Shown here piece after piece: positions 1 through 9,689 of a DNA stretch of 42,819 nucleotides. The position numbers and the translations under genes were made by a program. Every line of letters begins with the position of its first letter. Positions within the stretch are counted from its first letter, which is position 1. Below the pieces are notes generated by a model. The model was not told where the DNA came from. It was given only the letters and a program-made list of their open reading frames with translations, and searched no databases. Source of the DNA: Candidatus Nanopelagicaceae bacterium (GTDB taxonomy: Bacteria > Actinomycetota > Actinomycetes > Nanopelagicales > Nanopelagicaceae); the NCBI GenBank assembly GCA_947461995.1, contig CANHNH010000006.1, positions 1 through 42,819 of the forward strand, given 5' to 3'.

Positions 1-3
1 TAC

Positions 4-570
4 TTGGCTACAAAAATTCGCTTAATGCGCATGGGAAAAATTCGCACACCCTATTTCCGTATTGTTGTTACAGATTCACGCAAAGCTCGCAATGGTTTAT
101 CCATTGAAGAGATTGGTCGCTATGCACCAGGTCAAGAACCATCACTGATCGAGGTGAACTCTGATCGTGCTCTTTACTGGTTAGGTACTGGCGCACTTCC
201 AACAGCGGCAGTAGAGGCAATCTTAAAAGTTACTGGAGATTGGCAAAAGCACAAGGGTCTTCCTGGAACAGAAGGAACACTTCGAGTAGCAGCACCTAAG
301 CCACACAAGAGCGTTGCTTACGAAGCAGCTGTTAAGCAAGCAATGGATGAACCAAAAGAAGGTGCGACAACTCTTAAGAAGAAAGCACAAGAGAAGTTAG
401 CTGCCAAAGCTAATCCAGTTGCAGAAGAAGTTCCTGCTCCAGCGGCCGAAACAGTTGTAGAAGAAACTCCAGCAGCAGAAGTTGTTGCAGAAGTAACTGA
501 ACCTGTTGCAGAAGCAGTTGTTGAAGAAACTCCAGCGGCAGAAGTTGTTGCAGAAGCGGCTGCTGAATAA
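4..570 (+). CDS. rpsP: 30S ribosomal protein S16 with long Ala/Glu/Val-rich C-terminal tail
   Basis: N-terminus MATKIRLMRMGKIRTPYFRIVVTDSRKARNG is typical of S16; followed by KH protein, rimM and trmD; apparent TTG start at the window edge. Confidence 0.96.
   Translation: MATKIRLMRMGKIRTPYFRIVVTDSRKARNGLSIEEIGRYAPGQEPSLIEVNSDRALYWLGTGALPTAAVEAILKVTGDWQKHKGLPGTEGTLRVAAPKPHKSVAYEAAVKQAMDEPKEGATTLKKKAQEKLAAKANPVAEEVPAPAAETVVEETPAAEVVAEVTEPVAEAVVEETPAAEVVAEAAAE
454..570 (+). repeat. 63-bp (21-aa) period imperfect tandem repeat in the rpsP tail (VVEETPAAEVVAE... twice)
   Basis: gttgt(a/t)gaagaaactccagc(a/g)gcagaagttgttgcagaag occurs starting at 454 and 517. Confidence 0.85.
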
Positions 571-572
571 CA

Positions 573-812
573 ATGATGGATGAAGCACTCGAGCATCTCG
601 TCAAAGGGATTGTAGATAATCCAGAAGATGTAGTTGTCAAAGAGAAAACTCATCGTCGTGGAACAACGTTAGAAGTTCGAGTTAATCCTGAAGACATTGG
701 CAAAGTTATTGGTCGAAATGGCCGAACAGCTAAAGCTCTTCGCACTGTCGTAAGTGCAATTGCTGGTCGCACAGTGCGCGTCGATCTCATCGAGACCGAC
801 GAGGCTCGCTAA
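573..812 (+). CDS. khpA: KH-domain RNA-binding protein (KhpA/YlqC family)
   Basis: 79 aa with KH motif GKVIGRNGRTAKALRTVV; conserved position between rpsP and rimM. Confidence 0.92.
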   Translation: MMDEALEHLVKGIVDNPEDVVVKEKTHRRGTTLEVRVNPEDIGKVIGRNGRTAKALRTVVSAIAGRTVRVDLIETDEAR

Positions 813-825
813 AACTTTTTCGACA

Positions 826-1329
826 ATGCGTTTACTCGTGGGCCGAATTGGTCGCGCCCACGGGATTCTTGGTGAAGCAACGATTGAAGTGCGTACTGAT
901 GACCCAGATATTCGCTTCGCAGTTGGTGCGAAAGTAAATACTGATAAGCGCGGTGATCTCACCATTGTTTCAGGACGAGTTCACAACGGAATTCTGCTCT
1001 TGGGATTTCAAGGAATAACTACTCGCAACCAAATAGAAGAATTTCGAAATGAGATGCTCTACTCCGATGTTGACATTAATGAGTCAACAGGGGATGACGA
1101 TGAATATCACGTCCTACAACTCATCGGTTGCACCACGTATCTTGAATCAGGTGAAAAATTCGGAGAAGTAACTGATGTGATTAATCTTCCAGGTCAAGAT
1201 TTACTGGCGATAAAAACCGACGAAGGTGAGTCATTAATCCCATTTGTGCATCAGTTAGTGCCAGAGGTAGATATAAAAAATAAAAGAATTGTTGTTATTC
1301 CTCCTACGATTACAGGAGAAATCAAATGA
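826..1329 (+). CDS. rimM: 16S rRNA processing protein RimM
   Basis: MRLLVGRIGRAHGILGEATIEVRTDDP; internal ATG at 826 preferred over the track start at 754, which overlaps the KH gene. Confidence 0.94.
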   Translation: MRLLVGRIGRAHGILGEATIEVRTDDPDIRFAVGAKVNTDKRGDLTIVSGRVHNGILLLGFQGITTRNQIEEFRNEMLYSDVDINESTGDDDEYHVLQLIGCTTYLESGEKFGEVTDVINLPGQDLLAIKTDEGESLIPFVHQLVPEVDIKNKRIVVIPPTITGEIK

Positions 1330-2009
1330 AACTAGATGTTGTAACTATTTTTCCGGAATATCTGGCTCCGCTTAACTTATCCCTGCTTGGTAAAGCTCAA
1401 ATTGACGGTTTGCTTGAAATAAATGTTCACGATTTACGTGCACAGGCAACCGATAACCATCACAGTGTTGATGACACTCCCTATGGCGGGGGTGCTGGAA
1501 TGGTTATGAAAGCTGAAGTATGGGGATTAGCTCTTGATCCGCTAGTCGTTAGCGATGTTGATCTAATTATTTTAACTCCTGGTGGCAAACGTTTTAATCA
1601 ACGAATGGCAGAGGCATTTTCGCAACGTTCACAGCTTGTCTTTGCATGCGGGCGATACGAAGGCATTGATGATCGAGTTCGTCAGTATTACTCACAGGAT
1701 GTATTTGTGCAGAAAAATGTTCGTGTCCACGAAGTCTCTATTGGTGATTATGTTTTAGGCGGGGGAGAAGTTGCTGCAATGGTCATGATTGAAGCCATAA
1801 CTCGCTTGTTACCGGGCGTTCTCGGAAATCCCGAATCCATCGTTGAAGAGTCACACATGCATGACGGATTCGCTGAATATCCATCTTTTACCAAACCACA
1901 AACATGGCGAGAGCTAGCAGTTCCCGAAATTTTGCTCAGCGGAAATCACGCACAAATTGCTGCGTGGCGTGCGCAATCTGCAAAAGATCGAGCCGAAAAG
2001 AATTTCTAA
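1326..2009 (+). CDS. trmD: tRNA (guanine-N1)-methyltransferase TrmD
   Basis: MKLDVVTIFPEYLAPL, YGGGAGMVMK, FACGRYEGIDDRV, SIGDYVLGGGE; ATGA overlap with rimM. Confidence 0.97.
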   Translation: MKLDVVTIFPEYLAPLNLSLLGKAQIDGLLEINVHDLRAQATDNHHSVDDTPYGGGAGMVMKAEVWGLALDPLVVSDVDLIILTPGGKRFNQRMAEAFSQRSQLVFACGRYEGIDDRVRQYYSQDVFVQKNVRVHEVSIGDYVLGGGEVAAMVMIEAITRLLPGVLGNPESIVEESHMHDGFAEYPSFTKPQTWRELAVPEILLSGNHAQIAAWRAQSAKDRAEKNF

Positions 2010-2047
2010 CTAGTCAGTAATCCTTGAATTACCGTAGGCTTTCACTC

Positions 2048-3016
2048 ATGTCCGAAGAATCAGCGAAAATCCAATCCCGATTAATTCGTGACCTCGAACC
2101 AGTTGTTGCAGTAGAACTTGAGCGACATTTATCAATTCAAAAAAATTGGTACCCGCACGAGTATGTTCCATGGAGTGAAGGCCGAGATTTTGCAGGACCC
2201 CTCAATGGTGATGCATGGGATGCAAAAGATTCTCGTTTGTCTTCCGTTGCACAAGACTCACTGATTCTTAACTTACTAACAGAAGATAATTTGCCGAGCT
2301 ATCACACCGAGATCACACTTTCCATGGGCAGAGATGGTGCATGGGGCAATTGGATTGAGCGATGGACAGCCGAAGAAGGTCGTCACGCAATTGTTATCCG
2401 AGATTATTTGATGGCAACTCGTGGCGTTGATCCTTACGAGTTAGAAGATTTGCGTATGGCACATATGTCATTGGGATATCAAACTCCATATGAAAATGAC
2501 ATGTTGCACACAATCGCGTACGTTTCTTTCCAAGAATTAGCCACTCGTATTTCTCATCGCAACACAGGAAAGATTTCTGATGATCCAATTGCTGAAGGCA
2601 TGATGCAGAGAATTGCACTCGATGAAAACCTGCACATGATTTTCTATCGCAATACTCTTCAAGCAGCCCTTGATCTCGAACCAAATGCGGCAATGCGCGC
2701 CATTGCAGATGTTGTCACTAATTTTGATATGCCTGGCGCCAATATGCCTGGTTTTGGTCGCAAAGCTGTTCAGATTGCCCTGGCTGGTATTTATGACATG
2801 CAACAACATTTAGAAGAGGTTATTGCTCCCGTGCTTCGAGCATGGAATGTATTTGAAAGAAATGATTTATCTGGCGATGGACTAGTAGCGCGAGACGAAC
2901 TCACTGCATTCTTATCTAAAACCACGGAAGAATCAGATCGTTTTAATGAAAAGCGCGAACATCACTTTGAGCGACTTATCGCCCGTGGACAAGAGCCAAT
3001 CCGCATTCAAAAATGA
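2048..3016 (+). CDS. Acyl-ACP (stearoyl-ACP type) desaturase, ferritin-like diiron
   Basis: Diiron motifs EDNLPSYH, EEGRH and DENLHMIFYRN; start ATG 2048 supported by TAGGCT-N7-ATG. Confidence 0.88.
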   Translation: MSEESAKIQSRLIRDLEPVVAVELERHLSIQKNWYPHEYVPWSEGRDFAGPLNGDAWDAKDSRLSSVAQDSLILNLLTEDNLPSYHTEITLSMGRDGAWGNWIERWTAEEGRHAIVIRDYLMATRGVDPYELEDLRMAHMSLGYQTPYENDMLHTIAYVSFQELATRISHRNTGKISDDPIAEGMMQRIALDENLHMIFYRNTLQAALDLEPNAAMRAIADVVTNFDMPGANMPGFGRKAVQIALAGIYDMQQHLEEVIAPVLRAWNVFERNDLSGDGLVARDELTAFLSKTTEESDRFNEKREHHFERLIARGQEPIRIQK

Positions 3017-3741
3017 GTAAACGTGTAATTTTCATTGAACACGATCACGTCAGTGACGGCGGACCAATCTGGCACCAATTTAAATTACGCGGATTTGAAA
3101 TCACTCGATTTGTAATTGTTGATGAAGCACATCAGAAGAGCCCCAATGTGATTGCGCAGTGGCCAGATCTACTTTCATTTGATGTTGTAGTTGTTATGGG
3201 AGCGCCGTATGCCGCATACGCCGATGATGTTATTGGTAATTGGCTGCTGCCAGAGTTAGAAAAAATGAAAGAAGTCCATAACGCAGGAATTCCTGTTCTC
3301 GGTATTTGTTTTGGGGGACAGTTAATGTCTCGTGTGCTCGGTGGAAATGTTTCTAGATCTCCACGCGCAGAACTTGGTTGGTATGAAGTTGAGAGCAAAG
3401 ATGAATCCTTAGTGCCACGGGGACCTTGGTTTCAATATCACTGGGATCGATTCACACTTCCGCCGAACGCCACATTGATTGCAGAAAATGACTTATGTCC
3501 TCAGGCATTTTCATTTGGACGCACTCTAGGATTGCAATTTCATCCTGAAATTGATCCGAAGGTTTTGGATATGTGGTTAGAAATGGAAGGCGGATGCGCC
3601 GAAGTTGAGTCTGAAGGCGTTGATGTGAAAGTACTTCGCGCGCAGACAAAGGAACTTGAATTGCAAACAAATCAGCGCGGTTACGATTTAGTCGATCAAT
3701 TTCTTGACCGCATCGCAACCGCGCCAATTCAGCTGATCTAG
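3013..3741 (+). CDS. Class I glutamine amidotransferase (GATase1) domain protein
   Basis: Nucleophile elbow LGICFGGQLMSRVLGG and LGLQFHPEID; ATGA overlap with the desaturase. Confidence 0.88.
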   Translation: MSKRVIFIEHDHVSDGGPIWHQFKLRGFEITRFVIVDEAHQKSPNVIAQWPDLLSFDVVVVMGAPYAAYADDVIGNWLLPELEKMKEVHNAGIPVLGICFGGQLMSRVLGGNVSRSPRAELGWYEVESKDESLVPRGPWFQYHWDRFTLPPNATLIAENDLCPQAFSFGRTLGLQFHPEIDPKVLDMWLEMEGGCAEVESEGVDVKVLRAQTKELELQTNQRGYDLVDQFLDRIATAPIQLI

Positions 3742-3747
3742 TTTTTT

Positions 3748-4521
3748 CTACATATCAAGCGGAGTGACATACGCTCCGGAAATACCACCATCTACCAAGA
3801 AGTTAGATGCTGTAATAAATGATGAATCATCGCTAGCAAGGAATGCCACAGCTGCAGCAATTTCAGTGTCATCAGCAAAACGACCCATTGGGATATGTAC
3901 TAAGCGACGTGCTGCGCGCTCTTTATCCTTAGCGAAGAGTTCTTGCAGAAGTGGTGTGTTCACTGGTCCAGGTGACAAAGCATTAACACGGATACCTTCG
4001 CGTGCAAATTGAACTCCTAGTTCGCGTGACATAGCTAGTACGCCACCTTTTGAAGCCGTGTAAGCAATCTGGGATGTTGCAGCTCCCATAGTTGCAACGA
4101 AGGATGCTGTATTAATAATTGATCCTTTACCTGCTTTTTGCATATATGGAATTACATACTTACAGCAATGGAAAACACTCGTTGTATTAACGCGCAAAAC
4201 TCTTTCCCACGCATCAAGGCCAGTGGTCAATATCGAGTCATCATCAGGAGGTGAAATACCTGCATTATTAAATGCAATATCGATGTGACCATAGGTATCA
4301 AAAGCCACCTTGTACATGTTCTCAACATCGGCAGCACTTGTGACGTCGGCTTTTACGAAGATTCCGCCAGTTGCTTTCGCAGCAGCTTCACCAGATTCAG
4401 CGTTCATATCGACTGCAACAATTTTTGCGCCTTCACTTGCTAGGCGCTTTGCAGTTGCTAACCCAATACCGCTGCCTGCTCCTGTGATTACTGCTACGCG
4501 TCCTTCAAGACGTTGAGCCAT
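3748..4521 (-). CDS. SDR family NAD(P)-dependent oxidoreductase
   Basis: [29 protein letters not shown]-terminal LVDGGISGAYVTP. Confidence 0.93.
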   Translation of the reverse strand: MAQRLEGRVAVITGAGSGIGLATAKRLASEGAKIVAVDMNAESGEAAAKATGGIFVKADVTSAADVENMYKVAFDTYGHIDIAFNNAGISPPDDDSILTTGLDAWERVLRVNTTSVFHCCKYVIPYMQKAGKGSIINTASFVATMGAATSQIAYTASKGGVLAMSRELGVQFAREGIRVNALSPGPVNTPLLQELFAKDKERAARRLVHIPMGRFADDTEIAAAVAFLASDDSSFITASNFLVDGGISGAYVTPLDM

Positions 4522-4547
4522 TGTTTTTCCTTTTCTGTAAGTGTTCT

Positions 4548-5906
4548 TTAGTCGTTAGAAATAAAGACGTTCTTTAATTCGGTAAATGAATCAAGTGCAT
4601 CTGGTCCAAGTTCGCGGCCTAACCCGGATTGTTTGAAACCACCAAAAGGAGTCCAAAAGCGAACGGAGGAGTTCGAATTAACAGAGAGTGCACCAGTTTC
4701 AATTCCACGAGAGACACGAAGTGCTCGACCAACATCTCTTGTCCAGATAGATCCCGACAATCCATATTCGCTGTCATTGGCCATCTGGATAGCTTCTGCT
4801 TCATCTTCAAATGTCATAACAGATACAACAGGACCGAAAATTTCTTCTCTCCATGAACGAGCTTGAGTATTTTTTGGCAAAAGCACTGTTGGAGCCATCC
4901 AAAACCCAGGTCCACTTGGCGCAGAACCTTTGAATGCAACTGGCTCATCCAAGAATGATTGAACAACGTCGAATTGTTTCTTAGAAATAAGTGGACCCAT
5001 ATCAGCGGTGGCAAGATTTGGATCTTCAACACGGAATTTTTTCACCGCAACTTCGAAGTGCTCCATGAATTTATCAAATGCAGATTTCTGCACGAGGATG
5101 CGTGAGCGAGAACAGCAATCTTGACCTGCATTATCAAATACCGCACCTGGTGCTCCAGCTGCAGCCTTTGCAATATCAGCATCTTCAAAGATGATGTTTG
5201 ATGATTTGCCACCAAGTTCGAGAGTCAATCGTTTCACTTGTTCGGCGCAGCCGACCATGATTTGTTTTCCAACTGTAGTTGATCCAGTGAAAACAACTTT
5301 TCTTACAAGCGGATGAGTAACAAATCTATTTCCTACGATGCTTCCTTTTCCAGGAAGTACATTGAAAACACCTTCTGGAATTCCAGCTTTTAGTGCAAGT
5401 TCACCCAAACGTATTGCAGACAGTGGGGTGTATTCGGCTGGCTTTAAAACAACTGTGTTTCCTGCAGCAAGTGCCGGTGCAAATCCCCAACCTGCAATTG
5501 GCATTGGAAAGTTCCAGGGAACAATAATGCCAACAACTCCTAGTGGTTCTTTGAATGTGACATCTATGCCACCAGGAACCGGAATCTGTCGACCAAACAA
5601 ACGCTCGGGAGCTGCTGCGTAATACATAAGAGTATTTGCAACATTGTCAGCTTCCCACAGCGCATTTCCACGAGTGTGGCCTGAGTTTGTAATTTCGATT
5701 TGAGCTAACTCTTCGCGATGATCTGTAACTATTTGTGAGAAAGCACGGAGTAAACGCGCACGTTCCCCGGGAGTAACGTTTTTCCAACTTTCAAAAGCTT
5801 TTGCAGCTTTGGCAATAGCAGCATCAGTCTCTTCTAATCCTAGAAGATCGACTGTTTCTACAATGCTTTCATTTGCTGGGTTTATTACGTCATACGTAGA
5901 TGGCAC
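4548..5906 (-). CDS. Aldehyde dehydrogenase family protein
   Basis: [66 protein letters not shown]. Confidence 0.95.
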   Translation of the reverse strand: MPSTYDVINPANESIVETVDLLGLEETDAAIAKAAKAFESWKNVTPGERARLLRAFSQIVTDHREELAQIEITNSGHTRGNALWEADNVANTLMYYAAAPERLFGRQIPVPGGIDVTFKEPLGVVGIIVPWNFPMPIAGWGFAPALAAGNTVVLKPAEYTPLSAIRLGELALKAGIPEGVFNVLPGKGSIVGNRFVTHPLVRKVVFTGSTTVGKQIMVGCAEQVKRLTLELGGKSSNIIFEDADIAKAAAGAPGAVFDNAGQDCCSRSRILVQKSAFDKFMEHFEVAVKKFRVEDPNLATADMGPLISKKQFDVVQSFLDEPVAFKGSAPSGPGFWMAPTVLLPKNTQARSWREEIFGPVVSVMTFEDEAEAIQMANDSEYGLSGSIWTRDVGRALRVSRGIETGALSVNSNSSVRFWTPFGGFKQSGLGRELGPDALDSFTELKNVFISND

Positions 5907-5909
5907 TTA

Positions 5910-7268
5910 TTAAAACCTTTCGAAGTTACGGAATAATTCCCAGTCTGTGACTGCTTTTGCATACGCAGAGATTTCAACGCGAGCCATATTTGCATAGTGG
6001 GCTTGGACTTCATCGCCAAAAGTTTGCTTAACCCATGCGCTCTTTTCCCAGAGATCAAGGGCTTCGTTCATGGTTGAAGGTACACGGGGAGAGTTTGAAA
6101 CATATGCATTGCCCGTAAAGGCTGGCTCTAGTTTCATCTTCTTATTTATTCCATCTAGACCGGCAGCAATAATTCCTGCAACGGCCAAGTACGGATTGAC
6201 ATCTCCGCCAGGTATACGGTTTTCAAGTCGCAAGCCAGCGCCATGACCAACAAGTCGGAAAGCGCATGTGCGGTTATCTCGTCCCCAACGTATTGCCGTT
6301 GGTGCAAATGATCCAGGAACGTAGCGCTTATAAGAGTTGATATTTGGTGCAAAGAGAAGTGAAAGCTCGCGCATGTGCTCGAGTTGGCCAGCGATAAATT
6401 GGCGACCGAGTTCTGACATGCCGTGCTCTTTATCTGAATCATCTGTCATGACTAATTCACCGTTAAGACCACGGAAAGATAAGTGAATGTGTGAAGAGTT
6501 ACCTTCACGTTCATTTGGCTTAGCCATAAATGTCAACGCGTATCCTGCTTCGGCTGCGATTTCTTTGGCACCATTTTTATAGATGACGTGCTGATCACAA
6601 TTTGAAAGGGCATCTGAATACTTAAATGCAATTTCGTGCTGTCCAAGGTTGCATTCACCCTTGACGGATTCAACTGTCATGCCGGCTGCCGACATACCAA
6701 GACGAATTTCGCGAAGTAGTGGCTCGATACGTGAGCCTCCCAGAATTGAGTAATCGACGTTGTATTGATTAACCGGAGTCAGATCGCGGTACGCCTTATC
6801 CCAGGCCTCTTCGTACGTATCTTTGTATACAACGAATTCAAGTTCAGTACCGCACATTGCCTGCATTCCAGCTTTTTCTAATTCAGCTATTTGCTTGCGA
6901 AGAATTTGGCGCGGGGATGCAACAACAGGGGAGTGATCTAGCCACTGCACATCTGCAAGAACAAGTGCTGCACCTTCTTGCCATGGAATAAGGCGAAGAG
7001 TATTGAAATCTGGCGCGAGTTCGAAATCGCTATACCCTCGTTCCCAAGAAGACATTTCATAACCTTGCACGGTGTTCATGTCCACATCTACTGCAAGTAA
7101 ATAGTTGCAACCTTCGGTGCCATGCTTGAGCACTTCGTTGAGGAAGTGATCTCCGTGAATTCTTTTGCCAGTAAGGCGACCCTGCATATCAGTCATTGCA
7201 ACAACGACCGTGTCGATTGCACCGGATTGGATGGCAGCGGTTAATTCTTCAATCGATAATGAACTCAT
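5910..7268 (-). CDS. Glutamine synthetase family protein, probable gamma-glutamyl-amine ligase (PuuA/GlnA4-like)
   Basis: GS catalytic fold motifs CGTELEFVVY, NLGQHEI, EGNSSHIHLS, NSYKRYVPGSFAP, RLENRIPGGDVNPYLA; no canonical NLYDLP adenylylation motif. Confidence 0.92.
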   Translation of the reverse strand: MSSLSIEELTAAIQSGAIDTVVVAMTDMQGRLTGKRIHGDHFLNEVLKHGTEGCNYLLAVDVDMNTVQGYEMSSWERGYSDFELAPDFNTLRLIPWQEGAALVLADVQWLDHSPVVASPRQILRKQIAELEKAGMQAMCGTELEFVVYKDTYEEAWDKAYRDLTPVNQYNVDYSILGGSRIEPLLREIRLGMSAAGMTVESVKGECNLGQHEIAFKYSDALSNCDQHVIYKNGAKEIAAEAGYALTFMAKPNEREGNSSHIHLSFRGLNGELVMTDDSDKEHGMSELGRQFIAGQLEHMRELSLLFAPNINSYKRYVPGSFAPTAIRWGRDNRTCAFRLVGHGAGLRLENRIPGGDVNPYLAVAGIIAAGLDGINKKMKLEPAFTGNAYVSNSPRVPSTMNEALDLWEKSAWVKQTFGDEVQAHYANMARVEISAYAKAVTDWELFRNFERF

Positions 7269-7316
7269 GGTGGCGAGTATTCCATCTCGATGCGAAATTA
7301 GTAAGCGCGCTGGCTC

Positions 7317-8084
7317 TTATTGAGCCGTCATACCGCCATCGGCTGAAATTACTGACCCCGTAATGAAGGAAGCTTCGTCAGAGGCTAAGAAAAGGACTAG
7401 ATGGGCTATTTCTCGGCTGGTTCCCGGACGACCGATTGGCTGGAAAGCGCCAATGTTTTTATAGACGTGATCAATTCCTCCGAGCAACTCGGCGTGCGCA
7501 TAATTGATCGGCGTATCTACCCACCCGGGACAAATTGCGTTGCATCTAATTCCTTGTTTTGCATAGTCAAGTGCGAGACCGCGAGTGAGCATTACAACTG
7601 CGCCTTTGGATGCAGAATAAACACTTAAGAAAGGTTCACTGACTAAACCATTACAGCTAGACATATTTACGATTGCACCCCAAGAATTTTTTAACATGTG
7701 CGGAATCGCAGCGCGAGATAAGTACATCATTCCCAGAACATTTACATTCATGGTTCTTTGCATAGTTTCATCTGTCACTTCATGAAAAACACCAGGCAGA
7801 TTTACACCCGCATTGTTAACCAAAATATCTACTGCGCCATAACGTTCAACGGTGTCTTCGACAATAGCTGTGCATTGATCTGACTTAGAAATATCAATTG
7901 TAAAAGCACTGGCTTTCCCGCCAACTTTTGTAATTGCATCAGCAGTAGTTTTTGCTGCGCTTTCATTGATGTCCGCGCATACAACCGTGGCACCTTCTTC
8001 TGCCAAGCGAATTGCAGATGCTTCTCCTATGCCTGAACCCGCACCAGTAACAATTGCAACTCGTCCATCAACTCTTCCTGACAT
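7317..8084 (-). CDS. SDR family oxidoreductase
   Basis: [46 protein letters not shown]; start at 8084 preceded by GGAGT. Confidence 0.93.
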   Translation of the reverse strand: MSGRVDGRVAIVTGAGSGIGEASAIRLAEEGATVVCADINESAAKTTADAITKVGGKASAFTIDISKSDQCTAIVEDTVERYGAVDILVNNAGVNLPGVFHEVTDETMQRTMNVNVLGMMYLSRAAIPHMLKNSWGAIVNMSSCNGLVSEPFLSVYSASKGAVVMLTRGLALDYAKQGIRCNAICPGWVDTPINYAHAELLGGIDHVYKNIGAFQPIGRPGTSREIAHLVLFLASDEASFITGSVISADGGMTAQ

Positions 8085-8113
8085 TTTTACTCCTTTAAAA
8101 GTTATATGCAAAT

Positions 8114-8157
8114 AGTAATCCCGCCACCTCTAGAGAACTAGAGGTGGCGGGATTACT
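8114..8157. terminator. Perfect 20-bp stem / 4-nt loop hairpin between permease and downstream SDR
   Basis: agtaatcccgccacctctag-agaa-ctagaggtggcgggattact; lies after the permease stop (8174) and before the SDR start (8084) on the minus strand. Confidence 0.85.
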
Positions 8158-8173
8158 CGTTTAATCTACTTAG

Positions 8174-9661
8174 TTAGTTGCCAACCGTACGAACAACTCC
8201 CTTGAAATGCTTATGAGCAGACACCCACCACCAGATCATGGCGCCACCAAGGACGACCAGAAAGGCAACAGGTGTGTAGTTAGCAGAGAGGATCTTAAAG
8301 TCTGCTGACCACCAGACACCTGCAGGTGTAGTTGGAAGACAGAAGTAAACGGTGAGGATCGCAATTTCGAGAACTGCAATCGGTGCCATCCACTTCCACT
8401 TCTTTCCAAGGTTCCATTCTCCTTGCTTGAATGCATCACCTTTGCGCCAACGTAACCAAATTGGAATTGCAAAGGATCCGAAGAGACCGATTACAGCCAT
8501 TGAGGTAACTGCAAAGAATGCAACTGCAGACCACACAGCAGGCAGGGCGATTACCAGCGCCGCGAAACCAAGACCGAAAGCAGCATGCGATGGGTTATGG
8601 TTTTTATCAAGCTTTGTCCAGTACTTGTGACCAGGCACTGCGCGATCGCGAGAAAAAGCGAACAACATACGTGATCCTGCAGTTACGCAAGACATGCCGC
8701 AAAAGAATTGTCCGACACAAGTAATAATCAGAATAATCTTTGCCCAACCCGTGGATAGGGCTGTTACGAAGATAGCCTGTGAGATTCCACCAGCTGCAGT
8801 GATTCCAGCTTCATCTGTTGCAGCATAAAGGAATGCAAGAAGCAAGATCCAGCCAGCAACAGCAGAGTAAGCAATGGATTTCCATAACCCTTGTGCTGCT
8901 GCCTTAGTTGCTTGGCCAGTCTCTTCAGAAACGTGAGCCGATGCATCGAAGCCGGTAATTGTGTACTGAGTTAGCAAGAAACCAATTGGAAGAACGTAGA
9001 ACCAATAGTTGCCAAATCCACTGTTATTAATCTGATGTGTAAATACCCAAGAAGTTGATTGATGTTTAGCAGGTATAAGAACCAGAATTAGAATTACTGC
9101 TGTAACTCCGCCCACGTGCCACCAGACATTTATGCTTTGCAGGCGATGGATGATTTTTGCGCCATAAATGTTCATAGCGATGTGAAGCAAAAGCGTCACA
9201 GCAAAGACCGCGAAGACTAGCTTTAAATTGCCGGGATCAACTGAACTATTAAATAGGTTTGCTGTGTACACGAAGAAGTTAGCAAATCCGTAATCAACAC
9301 CTGCTGTTACGGCAATTAAACCCATGAGGTTTAGCCAACCAGTTATCCAACCGTGAACTGGCTTACCTAGATTTAACGCCCAGTAGTAAATACCGCCAGC
9401 TGTTGGCATCGCAGATAAGAGTTCTGCCATAACCAGGCCGACAATCATGATTAAGCTAGCAATAACTGGCCAACCGATTGAAATCGCTACAGGACCGCCG
9501 TTATTCCATGCCTGAGCAAATGTTGTGAAACATCCGGAAAGAATTGAAATAATTGAAAATGAAATTGCAAAGTTGTGGAATCCGCTCCACTTGCGATCGA
9601 ATTCTTGCTTGTAACCGAGTTCTGCTAATTTCTTAGCATCGGCATCGTGGTCATTAACCAA
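8174..9661 (-). CDS. APC superfamily amino acid/amine permease
   Basis: About 12 hydrophobic segments; FHNFAISFSIISILSGCFTTF...GGPVAISIGWP, SAMPTAGGIYYWA; TTG start with upstream AGGAGG. Confidence 0.92.
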   Translation of the reverse strand: MVNDHDADAKKLAELGYKQEFDRKWSGFHNFAISFSIISILSGCFTTFAQAWNNGGPVAISIGWPVIASLIMIVGLVMAELLSAMPTAGGIYYWALNLGKPVHGWITGWLNLMGLIAVTAGVDYGFANFFVYTANLFNSSVDPGNLKLVFAVFAVTLLLHIAMNIYGAKIIHRLQSINVWWHVGGVTAVILILVLIPAKHQSTSWVFTHQINNSGFGNYWFYVLPIGFLLTQYTITGFDASAHVSEETGQATKAAAQGLWKSIAYSAVAGWILLLAFLYAATDEAGITAAGGISQAIFVTALSTGWAKIILIITCVGQFFCGMSCVTAGSRMLFAFSRDRAVPGHKYWTKLDKNHNPSHAAFGLGFAALVIALPAVWSAVAFFAVTSMAVIGLFGSFAIPIWLRWRKGDAFKQGEWNLGKKWKWMAPIAVLEIAILTVYFCLPTTPAGVWWSADFKILSANYTPVAFLVVLGGAMIWWWVSAHKHFKGVVRTVGN

Positions 9662-9689
9662 GTTGTTCGCCTCCTAAAGCCTGTTCATA

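Noticed and set aside
318-653. 111-aa minus-strand ORF plus overlapping 397-588 and 410-640 ORFs
   Set aside because: Antisense shadows of the repetitive rpsP tail; low-complexity Ser/Ala/Thr translations with no domain signature.
826-828. 754 as the rimM start as in the ORF track
   Set aside because: Would overlap the KH gene by 59 bp and add 24 non-conserved residues; MRLLVGRIGRAHG at 826 matches the RimM N-terminus.
5910-7268. Canonical glutamine synthetase (GlnA) for nitrogen assimilation
   Set aside because: Lacks the adenylylation motif and is embedded with ALDH/SDR/permease; better read as a gamma-glutamyl-amine ligase family member.
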